Assembly: GCA_964352665.1 (NCBI GenBank)
Contig: CAYGSJ010000003.1
Location: 186,001-250,000 of the forward strand
Length of the DNA stretch: 64,000 nt
Source: UBA1672 sp964352665
GTDB taxonomy: Bacteria > Pseudomonadota > Alphaproteobacteria > Micavibrionales > Micavibrionaceae
Direction: 5' to 3'
A program made the translations under genes and the position numbers. Position 1 is the first letter of the stretch. Each line of letters starts with the position of its first letter. Shown here piece after piece: positions 44,183 to 52,732 of this stretch. The notes under the pieces are model-generated. The model was given only the letters and a program-made list of their open reading frames with translations. It ran no database searches and had not been told where the DNA came from.

Positions 44183-44953
44183 TTGATAAAACAAACAAGA
44201 AATTTAAAGTATATGGCTTTGACTTTAGGGACATGTGCTGCTGCACTGCTAGCACCAGTGCAAACTGTCCATGCGGAGGCTTTTTCAACGGAGCAGGTTC
44301 AGGAAATTGAGGGACTGTTTAAGAAATTTTTGGCCGAAAATCCGGAGCTAATTTTGAAATCAGTCGATGATTACCGTGCGGAGCAGGAGGCAAAATCGCA
44401 ACTATCTGCCCAGGAAAATCTGTCAGCACATATGGCTTATTTTTCTGACAAGAACTTGCCAGCGGCAGGGAATGTAGATGGTGATGTTACGATTGTAGAG
44501 TTTTTCGATTATAACTGTGGTTATTGTAGAAAAGCTTTTGAGGATATCATGAAACTGATCGAAGTAGATACAAAGGTCAGAGTGGTTTTCATGGAACTTC
44601 CGATTTTGAGCCCTTCTTCAAGAACAATGGCTCAATTGGCTTTAGGCGCGCATATGCAGGGCAAGTATTTTGAAATGCATGCAGCTTTGATGGATTATCG
44701 CGGAAGTCAAAGTGAAGATGAATATTATAAGATAGCATCCGGAATAGGACTCGATATTGAAAAACTTCGGGCTGATGCGACGTCAAAACAAGTGACAGAC
44801 ATGTTAGATAAAGCTTCGGAAGTTGCCCGTGATCTTAGTATTCGCGGAACACCTGGATTCGTAATCGGTGAAAAAATATATCCCGGCTATATCGGCATGG
44901 AAGGATTTAAATCCGCTATAGAAGAGGCCCGCGCAGAACCTGCGGGTCAGTAA
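44183..44953 (+). CDS. DsbA-family thiol oxidoreductase, exported
   Basis: A 256-residue periplasmic thioredoxin-fold protein with active-site CGYC (YNCGYCRKAF) and cis-Pro region IRGTPGFVIGE. The N-terminal helix region before the domain (about residues 35-85) is typical of the Com1/ScsC-like group, which often oligomerises. I choose TTG at 44183: AAGGAG lies 7 bp before it and it yields a good signal peptide ending VHAEA. A GTG at 44120 would overlap the protease gene but would add a non-signal extension. Confidence 0.88.
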   Translation: MIKQTRNLKYMALTLGTCAAALLAPVQTVHAEAFSTEQVQEIEGLFKKFLAENPELILKSVDDYRAEQEAKSQLSAQENLSAHMAYFSDKNLPAAGNVDGDVTIVEFFDYNCGYCRKAFEDIMKLIEVDTKVRVVFMELPILSPSSRTMAQLALGAHMQGKYFEMHAALMDYRGSQSEDEYYKIASGIGLDIEKLRADATSKQVTDMLDKASEVARDLSIRGTPGFVIGEKIYPGYIGMEGFKSAIEEARAEPAGQ

Positions 44954-44993
44954 TTCAGGATATACAAAAAAAATTTAAGATGGCCATAACCTA

Positions 44994-45605
44994 ATGAAGC
45001 ACACGAATACCATCCTTGCTGCGCTTCTGGTTGTGGCCGTTTTGTATCTGGTCTATGGCGTGTATAATTTGCGCAGGGATTTGTTCGAGGTCTACAACGT
45101 GCCGGATAAATATTCTTATGCGACATCTGAAACCCCTGATCTTATTGTTGTTGATTTCAATAAATATGGTTGTGGGCATTGTAGGGCACTCCATCCGATT
45201 TTGATGGAAGCTATAAGGCAGGACGGCAATGTGCTCTATATTCCACGCACGATTATCTACGGGCAGGAATGGGAAGAGTTTTTGGCAACAGCTGTTTATG
45301 CTGCGGCCGAACAAGGGAAATTTGCTGAAATGCATTCTCTAATTCATCAAAGATGGCCGATCAACAGCGAGAAAGTGCTTTTTGATTCCGCTCGCCAGAT
45401 CGGGGTTGATACGCAAAAGCTTAGTCGTGACATGAAAAATCCGGATATTAAAAGGAGAATCCAGGAAAACCAGAAGTTTTTCGAGGGGTGGGGCTTGCGC
45501 CGCATACCATCGCTTTTAATAGGAAAAAAGGGTATATTTACTCCCGGGGATACAACCCCAACGGTTGAAGAGGTTCTCGCCAAATTTTCTGAGGCAAGAT
45601 CCTGA
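44994..45605 (+). CDS. DsbA-family thioredoxin-fold protein, membrane-anchored
   Basis: A 203-residue protein with an N-terminal hydrophobic anchor (residues 7-24) and a thioredoxin fold with CGHC (KYGCGHCRALHP) and cis-Pro in LRRIPSLLIGKKG. CGHC is the more oxidising form of the active site. It lies 40 bp after the other DsbA-like gene and 12 bp before aroQ. The two Dsb proteins differ in active site and in membrane attachment, so they may play oxidase and isomerase or reductase roles; this is inference. Confidence 0.85.
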   Translation: MKHTNTILAALLVVAVLYLVYGVYNLRRDLFEVYNVPDKYSYATSETPDLIVVDFNKYGCGHCRALHPILMEAIRQDGNVLYIPRTIIYGQEWEEFLATAVYAAAEQGKFAEMHSLIHQRWPINSEKVLFDSARQIGVDTQKLSRDMKNPDIKRRIQENQKFFEGWGLRRIPSLLIGKKGIFTPGDTTPTVEEVLAKFSEARS

Positions 45606-45617
45606 TAAGGTATTAAT

Positions 45618-46052
45618 ATGAAGACAGTACTCATTCTTAATGGCCCAAATTTGAATATGTTGGGCGCTAGAGAGCCGGAAATATACGGCCATAAGACGCT
45701 TGATGACATCAAGGGACTTTGCCTTGAAAAAGCAAATGAGCTTGGTCTCACTATAGATTTCCGTCAATCAAACCATGAGGGGGAGCTTGTAGATTGGATT
45801 CAAGAGGCTTGCGGAAAGTTTGATGCCCTTATCATTAATGCGGCGGCTTACACGCACACATCTGTTGCAATCCATGATGCTCTGAAACTTCTGGATTGCC
45901 CAATCATTGAGGTGCATTTGTCCAACCCCAAGGAGCGCGAATCATTTCGCCACAATTCTTTCATAGAGCCTCTGGCAGAGGCTGCTATTGCAGGAAAAGG
46001 CGTAGATGGCTATGTTTTGGCCCTAGAGCAGGTCGTCGGTCATTTTAATTAA
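45618..46052 (+). CDS. aroQ: 3-dehydroquinate dehydratase, type II
   Basis: Third step of the shikimate pathway: dehydration of 3-dehydroquinate to 3-dehydroshikimate. The 144-residue protein shows LNGPNLNMLGAREPEIYG with the catalytic Arg and Tyr region, FRQSNHEGELVDWI, LIINAAAYTHTSVAIHDAL and EVHLSNPKERESFRHNSF, so all type II motifs are intact. The type II enzyme forms a dodecamer. aroQ-accB-accC order is common in alphaproteobacteria. Confidence 0.96.
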   Translation: MKTVLILNGPNLNMLGAREPEIYGHKTLDDIKGLCLEKANELGLTIDFRQSNHEGELVDWIQEACGKFDALIINAAAYTHTSVAIHDALKLLDCPIIEVHLSNPKERESFRHNSFIEPLAEAAIAGKGVDGYVLALEQVVGHFN

Positions 46053-46075
46053 AAATTGTAAAATTTCTCAATGCT

Positions 46076-46104
46076 TTGACTTTCCGCTTCAACTTTTGTA
46101 TTGA
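46076..46104 (+). promoter_or_regulatory. Possible promoter before accB
   Basis: TTGACT (46076-46081), 17-bp spacer, TATTGA (46099-46104). The -35 is good and the -10 weak. It would allow accBC to be transcribed separately from aroQ. Confidence 0.3.
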
Positions 46105-46152
46105 GATGTCTACACTGAACATTTGGTTATGAACAACGATAAGATTTAATCG

Positions 46153-46605
46153 ATGAAAATTGACTCAAAAGCAATAAAAGAATTAGCTGATCTCCTTAAT
46201 GAGACTGGCCTGACGGAGGTTGAAGTTGCAGATGGTGACAAGGTTATCCGTGTTAGCAAGGCCAGCACAGTGATTGCTGGCGGCGGCATGCCCTCGGTTA
46301 CAATGCCGTCCGATCCTGCTGTTCCACAGCAAGCCAGTATGGAAGCCCCTGATACTGTTGCACATGCCCATCCCGGCGCGGTAAAATCTCCTATGGTTGG
46401 TACAGTCTATCTGCAGTCAGAGCCGGGGACGCCAGCTTTTGTACAAAAAGGGGACACGGTTAATGCGGGCGATACACTTTTGATCATCGAGGCCATGAAG
46501 GTGATGAACCCGATCAAGGCCGAAAAGTCAGGCACTGTAACACAGATATTGGTTGATGACGGACACCCTGTTGAATTTGCTGATGTTCTCATGGTGATTG
46601 AATAG
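46153..46605 (+). CDS. accB: Biotin carboxyl carrier protein of acetyl-CoA carboxylase
   Basis: Carries biotin between the biotin carboxylase and carboxyltransferase of acetyl-CoA carboxylase, the first step of fatty acid synthesis. The 150-residue protein has the biotinylation site EAMKVMNPI with Lys116, preceded by a Pro/Ala-rich linker and an N-terminal dimerisation segment (MKIDSKAIKELADLLNETGL). The thumb region SEPGTPAFVQKGDTV is present. It is followed by accC after 17 bp. Confidence 0.96.
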   Translation: MKIDSKAIKELADLLNETGLTEVEVADGDKVIRVSKASTVIAGGGMPSVTMPSDPAVPQQASMEAPDTVAHAHPGAVKSPMVGTVYLQSEPGTPAFVQKGDTVNAGDTLLIIEAMKVMNPIKAEKSGTVTQILVDDGHPVEFADVLMVIE

Positions 46606-46622
46606 CCCATTGTTAGGTATAT

Positions 46623-47975
46623 ATGTTCAAAAAAATTCTCATAGCTAACCGCGGTGAAATATCCCTTCGTATTATACGTGCTTGTCGCGAGATGGGTATT
46701 CAGACTGTTGCTGTGCACTCAACTGCGGATGCTAGTTCCATGGCGGTGCGTTTGGCTGATGAATCTGTTTGTATCGGCCCACCGCCCGGAAAAGATAGCT
46801 ATCTCAATATTCCTGCAATTTTGACAGCCGCATCTGTTACAGGGTCCGAAGCCATCCATCCCGGTTATGGTTTTTTATCTGAAAACGCACAGTTCGCCCG
46901 TATGGTAGAAGAACATGGTTTTACTTTCATAGGCCCTTCTGCCGATCTGATTGAAAAAATGGGTGATAAAGTAACAGCAAAGCAAACAGTTCAAGCGCTT
47001 GGTTTGCCGGTAGTGCCTGGTTCTGAGGGCGGCGTTGAAAGTGCCGAGCATGGTCAGCAAATTTCCGAAGAAATGGGCTTTCCGGTTCTGATCAAAGCAG
47101 CCAGTGGGGGTGGTGGAAAAGGGATGCAGGTCGTGCGTTCATCTGGTGAATTTAAAGAAGCCTACAGCACGGCACGTAGCGAAGCCAAGGCCAATTTCGG
47201 GGATGATACAGTCTATATAGAAAAGTATCTGGAAAACCCCCGTCACATCGAAATTCAGGTTTTCGGAGATTCTCACGGGAATGCCATTCACTTGGGAGAG
47301 CGTGATTGCTCTATTCAAAGGCGCCATCAAAAATTGGTCGAGGAAGGACCTTCCCCTATTCTGACCGATGAACAACGAGAAGAAATTGGAACGTTGTCTG
47401 CCGAAACAATTCGTAAACTAGGTTATGAAGGGGCCGGTACTATAGAATTTCTCTATGAAAACGGTAATTTCTATTTCATGGAAATGAATACACGGATTCA
47501 AGTCGAGCATCCGGTAACCGAAATGATCACAGGGATTGACCTGATCGCCGAGCAAATTCGTGTTGCTGCCGGGGAGCCTTTGATGATTCATAAAAATGGA
47601 TTTCGTTTCCGTGGTCATGCGATTGAAATCCGTATTAACGCCGAAGATCCCGATACCTTTATTCCCTCTCCTGGAACAATCAAACGTTTTCATGCACCAG
47701 GTGGATTAGGTGTGCGGTTCGATAGTGCAATTTATGGCGGATATACAATTCCACCATACTATGATTCTATGATCGGAAAGTTAATTGTACACGGACGGGA
47801 TCGTGAAGAATGTATCCGCCGCCTTCGCCGTGCGATACGCGAGACGGTTGTGGAAGGGGTAAAAACAACATTACCGCTCCATCAATGGATTCTCGATCAA
47901 CCAGAATTTATATCTGGTGATTATACGATCCAATGGCTTGAACGAAAGCTGGAAGAGAAACATAAAAACGCCTGA
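46623..47975 (+). CDS. accC: Biotin carboxylase subunit of acetyl-CoA carboxylase
   Basis: ATP-dependent carboxylation of the biotin on AccB. The 450-residue ATP-grasp enzyme begins FKKILIANRGEISLRIIRAC and has the Gly-rich ATP loop KAASGGGGKGMQVV, the signature RDCSIQRRHQKLVEE and the catalytic MEMNTRIQVEHPVTE. Length and motifs are normal. It is co-transcribed with accB. Confidence 0.97.
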   Translation: MFKKILIANRGEISLRIIRACREMGIQTVAVHSTADASSMAVRLADESVCIGPPPGKDSYLNIPAILTAASVTGSEAIHPGYGFLSENAQFARMVEEHGFTFIGPSADLIEKMGDKVTAKQTVQALGLPVVPGSEGGVESAEHGQQISEEMGFPVLIKAASGGGGKGMQVVRSSGEFKEAYSTARSEAKANFGDDTVYIEKYLENPRHIEIQVFGDSHGNAIHLGERDCSIQRRHQKLVEEGPSPILTDEQREEIGTLSAETIRKLGYEGAGTIEFLYENGNFYFMEMNTRIQVEHPVTEMITGIDLIAEQIRVAAGEPLMIHKNGFRFRGHAIEIRINAEDPDTFIPSPGTIKRFHAPGGLGVRFDSAIYGGYTIPPYYDSMIGKLIVHGRDREECIRRLRRAIRETVVEGVKTTLPLHQWILDQPEFISGDYTIQWLERKLEEKHKNA

Positions 47976-48004
47976 TTTTCCAAAAATAAGAATATCCTTT
48001 TGGG

Positions 48005-48715
48005 ATGTTGAACCATCTGCGATATCATAAAACTATGCAGATTGTCCTGACCACCGACGTATTATTGGCGGCCTATTCGCAAGGTCTTTTTCCCATGGCT
48101 GAAAGCGCGCAGAGTCCCTATGTGCACTGGTATTGTCCGGAAATGCGCGGCCAGCTATCAATATCCGGTTTGCATATCCCGAAAAAGCTGAAAAAAGAAG
48201 TCCGTCAGATGAAAATCAAGGGAAAGACCTATGAGATCAAGATAGATAGTGATTTTGAGGCAACGATGGAGGCTTGCGCTGATCTCACGGAGGATCGTAA
48301 AGAGACCTGGATTAATAAAAACATCATCGAGGCTTATTCTAATCTGCATAAAGAGGGTTTTGCGCATTCTGTAGAGTGTTGGCAGAATGGTGAAATGGTT
48401 GGCGGGCTTTACGGGGTTGCTATTGGCGGCGCCTTTTTCGGAGAGAGCATGTTTTCAAAAGAAACAAATGCCAGCAAGGTTGCGCTGGTGCATTTGGTTG
48501 CACGTCTTCACAAAGCCGGCTTCGAAATACTGGATACGCAATTTACGAATGAGCATCTGGAGCAGTTTGGCGTCTATGAAGTGACTTATAAAGATTATAT
48601 AGAATCTCTCGGGGCAGCGCTGATAAAGAAGTGCTATTTTAACGGGTCAGGTATTTCAGAGCAAGATCTTGTGCTGGATTATCTTAAGGTTCGAGAGGAC
48701 GGATCACCTGTTTGA
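48005..48715 (+). CDS. aat: Leucyl/phenylalanyl-tRNA-protein transferase
   Basis: Adds Leu or Phe from charged tRNA to proteins with N-terminal Lys or Arg, creating N-degrons for ClpS-ClpAP. The 236-residue protein shows YSQGLFPMAE, WYCPEMRGQL, the core GLYGVAIGGAFFGESMFS and DTQFTNEHLEQFG. A second in-frame ATG at 48035 begins the conserved MQIVLTTDVLLAAYSQG and may be the true start; neither has a clear ribosome site. The 3' end overlaps the convergent thioesterase gene by 32 bp. clpA and clpS are 5-8 kb downstream. Confidence 0.94.
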   Translation: MLNHLRYHKTMQIVLTTDVLLAAYSQGLFPMAESAQSPYVHWYCPEMRGQLSISGLHIPKKLKKEVRQMKIKGKTYEIKIDSDFEATMEACADLTEDRKETWINKNIIEAYSNLHKEGFAHSVECWQNGEMVGGLYGVAIGGAFFGESMFSKETNASKVALVHLVARLHKAGFEILDTQFTNEHLEQFGVYEVTYKDYIESLGAALIKKCYFNGSGISEQDLVLDYLKVREDGSPV

Positions 48716-49223
48716 TATAGGCGTCGGCATAAACTGTTCCTGCTGAATCTTGAATTTTTGCTCTTGCAATCCGCCGGTTGTCATTGGCTCCAACCCAACT
48801 ACGCATCAAATCATCAAGATCGCCATATTCATCGGGTGTAAGGACATGGCCTGTGGTTGTTAATTCGCCACAGTCTTCTGTGATCGGCACGCGATAGCGC
48901 ATATTTTCAATCCCTGCAGAGACATTGAAATGTCCCCGTGGGCAGGTGGTGACTACTGCAAACCCCGCTGCTGCGTCTAGCAGAGAAACCGCATAACCGC
49001 CATGGGCAGGGCCGTAACCATTACCGGTTACGGCCGGATCATAGTTTGACACAAGAGTTGCTTCACCTGCGCTCGCGTTCTTGAATGTAATCCCTAATGT
49101 ATCATGAAAGGGAACGCGCTGTTCACCACCAATAATACGGCGCACAAAATCCATACCGGGATGCTCGCGTAAAAACGTTCTTATTGCGGGGAACAGAATT
49201 TTTTTCTGTGGCTGGCCTGACAT
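48684..49223 (-). CDS. PaaI-family hotdog thioesterase
   Basis: A 179-residue single-hotdog protein of the PaaI type, probably hydrolysing an acyl-CoA. The catalytic region reads GPAHGGYAVSLLDAAAGFA, and the beta-strand that follows contains RGHFNVSAGIENMRYRVPI. The substrate is unknown. It overlaps the end of aat on the opposite strand by 32 bp, so both C-termini are encoded on the same DNA. Confidence 0.85.
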   Translation of the reverse strand: MSGQPQKKILFPAIRTFLREHPGMDFVRRIIGGEQRVPFHDTLGITFKNASAGEATLVSNYDPAVTGNGYGPAHGGYAVSLLDAAAGFAVVTTCPRGHFNVSAGIENMRYRVPITEDCGELTTTGHVLTPDEYGDLDDLMRSWVGANDNRRIARAKIQDSAGTVYADAYIKQVIRPLEP

Positions 49224-49291
49224 GACAAAGTGTACTCAAATGTTAAAACTCAAGAATGACGTGTTATAGGGTTTTGCCAAAAATGTCAAAA

Positions 49292-49789
49292 TTATTGCAG
49301 AATATCGCCCTGACTCTGGGTTTCTGCAGGAAGAGGAGCAAGCTCATCACCCTCTATTTCTGTTTCTGGCTGTGCGGGGGGAATGTCTTCCTGTGCCCCG
49401 AAACATGCTATAAGCCAGACGTCATAAATAGCATGATCCATGGATGATAAGCCCGGAGAAGAAGCAAACATCCATCCACTAAACACCCATTCAGCGTTGT
49501 CTTCCGCGTCGACTTCCCATACTTGAACAAAGGCCGAGGATTCAGGTTCATCCAGCGGGGAGGATTTCTGGCAGGTTTCGACCTTGATGTACATGGTGTC
49601 GAATTTCAACGTTGCGCCGACATCGGCTTCAAAGGTAACCGTTTTTGCTGTTATTTTATCAAGAGACTGCAATCTGACTTTTGGCTGTTCGGTCATATTT
49701 ACAGCATGGGAGCATGACGGAAAAAGCGCAAAGAAAAGGGCGATAAACCAGAGCGTATTAAAAACGTTTTTATTTTTCTTCTTTGTCAT
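49292..49789 (-). CDS. DUF2155 domain-containing exported protein
   Basis: A 165-residue secreted protein with signal peptide (core NTLWFIALFFALFPSCSHA) and the DUF2155 domain: RLQSLDKITAKTVTFEADVG, FVQVWEVDAEDNAEWVFSGWM and HAIYDVWLIACF. The Pro/Glu-rich C-terminus is disordered. DUF2155 is common in alphaproteobacteria beside mlaD and the NDUFA12 gene; it is probably an envelope or complex I-associated factor, but the role is unproven. The ATG at 49789 overlaps the mlaD end by 20 bp; an upstream in-frame ATG at 49873 would destroy the signal peptide. Confidence 0.86.
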   Translation of the reverse strand: MTKKKNKNVFNTLWFIALFFALFPSCSHAVNMTEQPKVRLQSLDKITAKTVTFEADVGATLKFDTMYIKVETCQKSSPLDEPESSAFVQVWEVDAEDNAEWVFSGWMFASSPGLSSMDHAIYDVWLIACFGAQEDIPPAQPETEIEGDELAPLPAETQSQGDILQ

Positions 49790-50228
49790 CTTGCATGCTG
49801 AAAATGAATTGCCCCAAAAGTTGTTCCAGATTTTGAGGAGCCTGTGTATACTGGATGGCGCCGCCTTCTTCAATTACGTCTTCTTCTGCGCCGGGCTCAA
49901 GAGACATATAAAGCCCTCCCAAAAGACTTTCACTGCTAATGAGCGCAGCAGTATCTGAAGGAAGTTCATACCCATCTCGGATATTGATGTAAACACGTGC
50001 CAGATAAATGTCCGGCAGCAATTCAATCTTGGTTACAGACCCAACCTTAACGCCGCTGATTTGTACACTGTCACCGGGCTTTAGGCCTCCGACACTTGAG
50101 AAATCTGCCGTGACGTTATAGCCGCTTGTATCACCGACATCAGCTGTTTTGATACTATAGTTAAGGAAAACCGCCGCAATTAAAATCACGACAGCCCCAA
50201 GAACGGTTTCTGCTAAACTACGTTTCAT
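49770..50228 (-). CDS. mlaD: MlaD phospholipid-transport protein (MCE domain)
   Basis: A 152-residue inner-membrane-anchored MCE protein that forms a hexameric ring and carries phospholipid between membranes for outer-membrane lipid asymmetry. It has one N-terminal helix (AETVLGAVVILIAAVFLNYS) and an MCE domain with YNVTADFSSVGGLKPGDSVQ, ISGVKVGSV and ALISSESLLGGLYMSLEPGA. The other mla subunits are not in this window, as is usual for the alphaproteobacterial mlaD-DUF2155 locus. Confidence 0.93.
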   Translation of the reverse strand: MKRSLAETVLGAVVILIAAVFLNYSIKTADVGDTSGYNVTADFSSVGGLKPGDSVQISGVKVGSVTKIELLPDIYLARVYINIRDGYELPSDTAALISSESLLGGLYMSLEPGAEEDVIEEGGAIQYTQAPQNLEQLLGQFIFSMQDDKEEK

Positions 50229-50325
50229 GCTTTACTCACATGTTTGTTTAAATGCTCATTAGGCGTAGCATGAGTTTACAAGATCGTAAAGTATCAAGCG
50301 GCGTAATGACCAAGTTATCTCGAAT

Positions 50326-50721
50326 TTATTCGGGTGGCGTCCATGCTTCGTAATCGGCGGAGACTTTGTCCCTGTGTCCACCTGCCAATATGTGCCCCGG
50401 CGGCCTATAGGCCATATTTGTCCCTGTCATATTTGCTTGATGGGGTTTTTGCCATGGTTGTCTGTATGAGTCCTGATCCGCCAAAGGGATGATATTGGAT
50501 TGATGGTGTAACCAGCCATGCCATTCAGCCGGAACGGAGCTGGGCTCAGGTGCCCCGTTGTACATGACCCAACGACGCGGTCTTTTATATCCCTTGATTG
50601 GCGCGGCTTCGTAATACGTATTCCCAAGCTGGTCCTTACCGATTTTTTTCCCTCGTGATTTGAGCGTAAAGAAATTGATATGTACCGGTGATAAAACCCC
50701 GAAAATTTTTAATAATCCCAT
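50326..50721 (-). CDS. NADH:ubiquinone oxidoreductase subunit NDUFA12 family
   Basis: A 131-residue homologue of the mitochondrial complex I accessory subunit NDUFA12 (B17.2). Typical features are GKDQLGNTYYE, KRPRRWVMYNG, VPAEWHGWLHH and the C-terminal YEAWTPPE. Its presence in bacteria is characteristic of Alphaproteobacteria and so supports the placement of the organism. It probably stabilises complex I at the peripheral arm. Confidence 0.95.
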   Translation of the reverse strand: MGLLKIFGVLSPVHINFFTLKSRGKKIGKDQLGNTYYEAAPIKGYKRPRRWVMYNGAPEPSSVPAEWHGWLHHQSNIIPLADQDSYRQPWQKPHQANMTGTNMAYRPPGHILAGGHRDKVSADYEAWTPPE

Positions 50722-50814
50722 TGTCTTATAATTTCTTAGCTATAGATTTTTGTGCTTTTCCATTTATATTGGGCGATTATGGCAGAGGAACAGAAAATCT
50801 GAAAGGGTAAAAAG

Positions 50815-51282
50815 ATGAATATTCAGTCGAGATTAAGTGAGCTTGGTTTGGTACTCCCGCAAGTTGCAGCACCTGCAGCGAATTATGTGCCCTATGTGGT
50901 ATCTGGCAATACAATTTTTGTCGCGGGACAAATTCCCTTTCTCAACAGTGAAAAAATGCATATGGGCCGCGTTGGAGAGGATCTGACAGTCGAGCAGGGG
51001 GCAGAAGCGGCCAAGGCTTGCGCGCTTAACATTCTGGCGCAGATCAACCATGCTGTAGACGGCGATTGGAAAAAAGTGGAGCGCTGTGTGAAACTTGGTG
51101 GATTTGTAAATTGTACACCGGATTTTACAGATCACTCTTTGGTTATTAATGGTGCCTCAAATTTAATAGGCGAAATTCTTGGAGACGCAGGAAAACACGC
51201 GCGTTTTGCCGTAGGTGCACCGTCCTTGCCTTTGGGTGTTGCTGTGGAAATTGACGCAGTTTTTGCGTTGCACCCATCTTGA
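50815..51282 (+). CDS. RidA-family protein
   Basis: A 155-residue YjgF/YER057c/UK114 protein. The family usually hydrolyses reactive enamine or imine intermediates to ketoacids and protects PLP enzymes. NTIFVAGQIPF, the central NILAQINHAV and RFAVGAPSLPLGVAVEIDAV are present; the Arg in HARFAVG matches the substrate-binding Arg of RidA. The ribosome site GAAAGGG precedes the ATG. It stands alone. Confidence 0.93.
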   Translation: MNIQSRLSELGLVLPQVAAPAANYVPYVVSGNTIFVAGQIPFLNSEKMHMGRVGEDLTVEQGAEAAKACALNILAQINHAVDGDWKKVERCVKLGGFVNCTPDFTDHSLVINGASNLIGEILGDAGKHARFAVGAPSLPLGVAVEIDAVFALHPS

Positions 51283-51347
51283 AAAGAAAAATGCACTGGT
51301 TTAGACTTTCTTCCTGAGTGCAGATCTTCTAGGGAAAGGGAGAAATC

Positions 51348-51779
51348 ATGGGAACCAAATGTCCTATAACCGGCGTTAATATGCAGCGCTTTGTAATGAT
51401 GTGTTTGGCGGGCTTTGTGTTCGTTTTTGTTTTCGATTATTTAATTCACGGTATTATCTTGAAAGCCGAATATAAGGATACCTCCATATTTTGGCGCAAT
51501 CCGTCTGACATGAAAATATATTTTCCTATGGCAGCGATGTTGCAGCTGATGTCTGTCTTTGTGCTGGGTTATATTTTTACACGTAACTTCGAAGAAAAAG
51601 GTGTCAGAGAAGGCGTTCGCTTTGGCCTTACGCTTGGGTTGCTTGTTGGAATTTGCAGTTTTTCAATGTATGCCTATATGCCAATTACATTGACATTGGC
51701 ACTGTCTTGGTTGACATCGTCTATATTAGAGGTGATTGGTCTGGGCGTCATATTTGCGTTGCTTTACAAGAACCCCTAG
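51348..51779 (+). CDS. Membrane protein of unknown function
   Basis: A 143-residue protein with four predicted helices. It starts with a cytosolic MGTKCPITGVNM and has a conserved-looking first helix ending in FDYLIHGIILKAEYKDT. I do not recognise the family confidently. A good ribosome site (GGGAAAGGGAGAAA) precedes the ATG. Its stop shares 4 bp with the convergent REC-deaminase gene. Confidence 0.7.
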   Translation: MGTKCPITGVNMQRFVMMCLAGFVFVFVFDYLIHGIILKAEYKDTSIFWRNPSDMKIYFPMAAMLQLMSVFVLGYIFTRNFEEKGVREGVRFGLTLGLLVGICSFSMYAYMPITLTLALSWLTSSILEVIGLGVIFALLYKNP

Positions 51780-52642
51780 GTTTTTTCCTGTTGCCAGTTT
51801 TGAAACAGCGTCAGGGCTTCCTCGCGCTTTAACCTGATATATTCGACAGGGCGTTCTTGTGCGTTATCTGCGCTCTGGTCTGTGCTTTGTCCCCGTATTT
51901 CATTGATTTCTGTGTGGCTCAACCCGTAATAGACTGTTTTTATTCCAACACTTATGATCAGGGCTTTCCCCATCATTGTTGGCTCGCTGGAGCAATATAA
52001 AGAGCATTCCGATAAATCGGCTTTTCCTAGCTTTTCGGCTGCCTGACGTATAGCCATAATTTCAGCATGAGCAACCGGATCAAACCGTGATGAGGGTGCG
52101 TTTGTCCCCTCACCAATGATTTTTCCATCCTGATTAGCAACAAGAGCGCCATAAGGTCCTCCCCTTTTCTTGTGAACATTACGCTGCGCTATTTCAATCG
52201 CATGATGCATCAAATCTTCGGGTGTGTGTTTTATATCGTGTGTTTCAGTGACAAAAGATTTATGGCCTGATCCGTATCGTTTTTTAATTGTATCTGCAAT
52301 ATTTAGCAGTCGTTTTGGATCCACTGGTTTTTGGAGGACACGTGACACTCCCAAATCTGTTGCACGCATCAAAACATCACTGGATTCGTCTGCTGTTACA
52401 ATAACGACAGGTAACTCAATGCTGTTAGATACAAGATATTTTACAAATTCAAAACCGCCTTTGGGCTGCATGTTCAAATCTACAAAGGCCATATCGACTT
52501 TTCTGCTTTTAATGGTATTAATAGCTTCTTCCCCGTCCGCAGCAGCAATAGTCTGATATCCGTGCGTCTCGAGAATTGAGCGCATCAGGCTCAAGCTAAT
52601 TTCATTGTCTTCGGCAATCAGGATATGAAAATCATCAGGCAT
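51776..52642 (-). CDS. Response-regulator receiver fused to a degenerate nucleoside deaminase domain
   Basis: A 288-residue two-domain protein. Residues 5-120 form a CheY-like receiver with acidic pair Glu11-Asp12, phospho-acceptor Asp55, Thr83 and Lys105. Residues 140-280 form a cytidine/guanine-deaminase fold with the HAE motif (His192, Glu194) and GGPYGALVANQDG. The zinc cysteines, normally in a PCxxC motif, are replaced by Thr222 and Gly225 in EPTMMGK. The deaminase is therefore probably catalytically dead or changed, though Cys213 and Cys217 are nearby. No kinase gene is adjacent. It may be a nucleotide-sensing output domain. Confidence 0.82.
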   Translation of the reverse strand: MPDDFHILIAEDNEISLSLMRSILETHGYQTIAAADGEEAINTIKSRKVDMAFVDLNMQPKGGFEFVKYLVSNSIELPVVIVTADESSDVLMRATDLGVSRVLQKPVDPKRLLNIADTIKKRYGSGHKSFVTETHDIKHTPEDLMHHAIEIAQRNVHKKRGGPYGALVANQDGKIIGEGTNAPSSRFDPVAHAEIMAIRQAAEKLGKADLSECSLYCSSEPTMMGKALIISVGIKTVYYGLSHTEINEIRGQSTDQSADNAQERPVEYIRLKREEALTLFQNWQQEKT

Positions 52643-52732
52643 TATCGCGGTGCTTAATCTTTCGTTTTTAATTTTATCCCTTCATGGTACATTAGATGCG
52701 TAAAAAAATCCTACCAAAAATGTTTTCTTATT

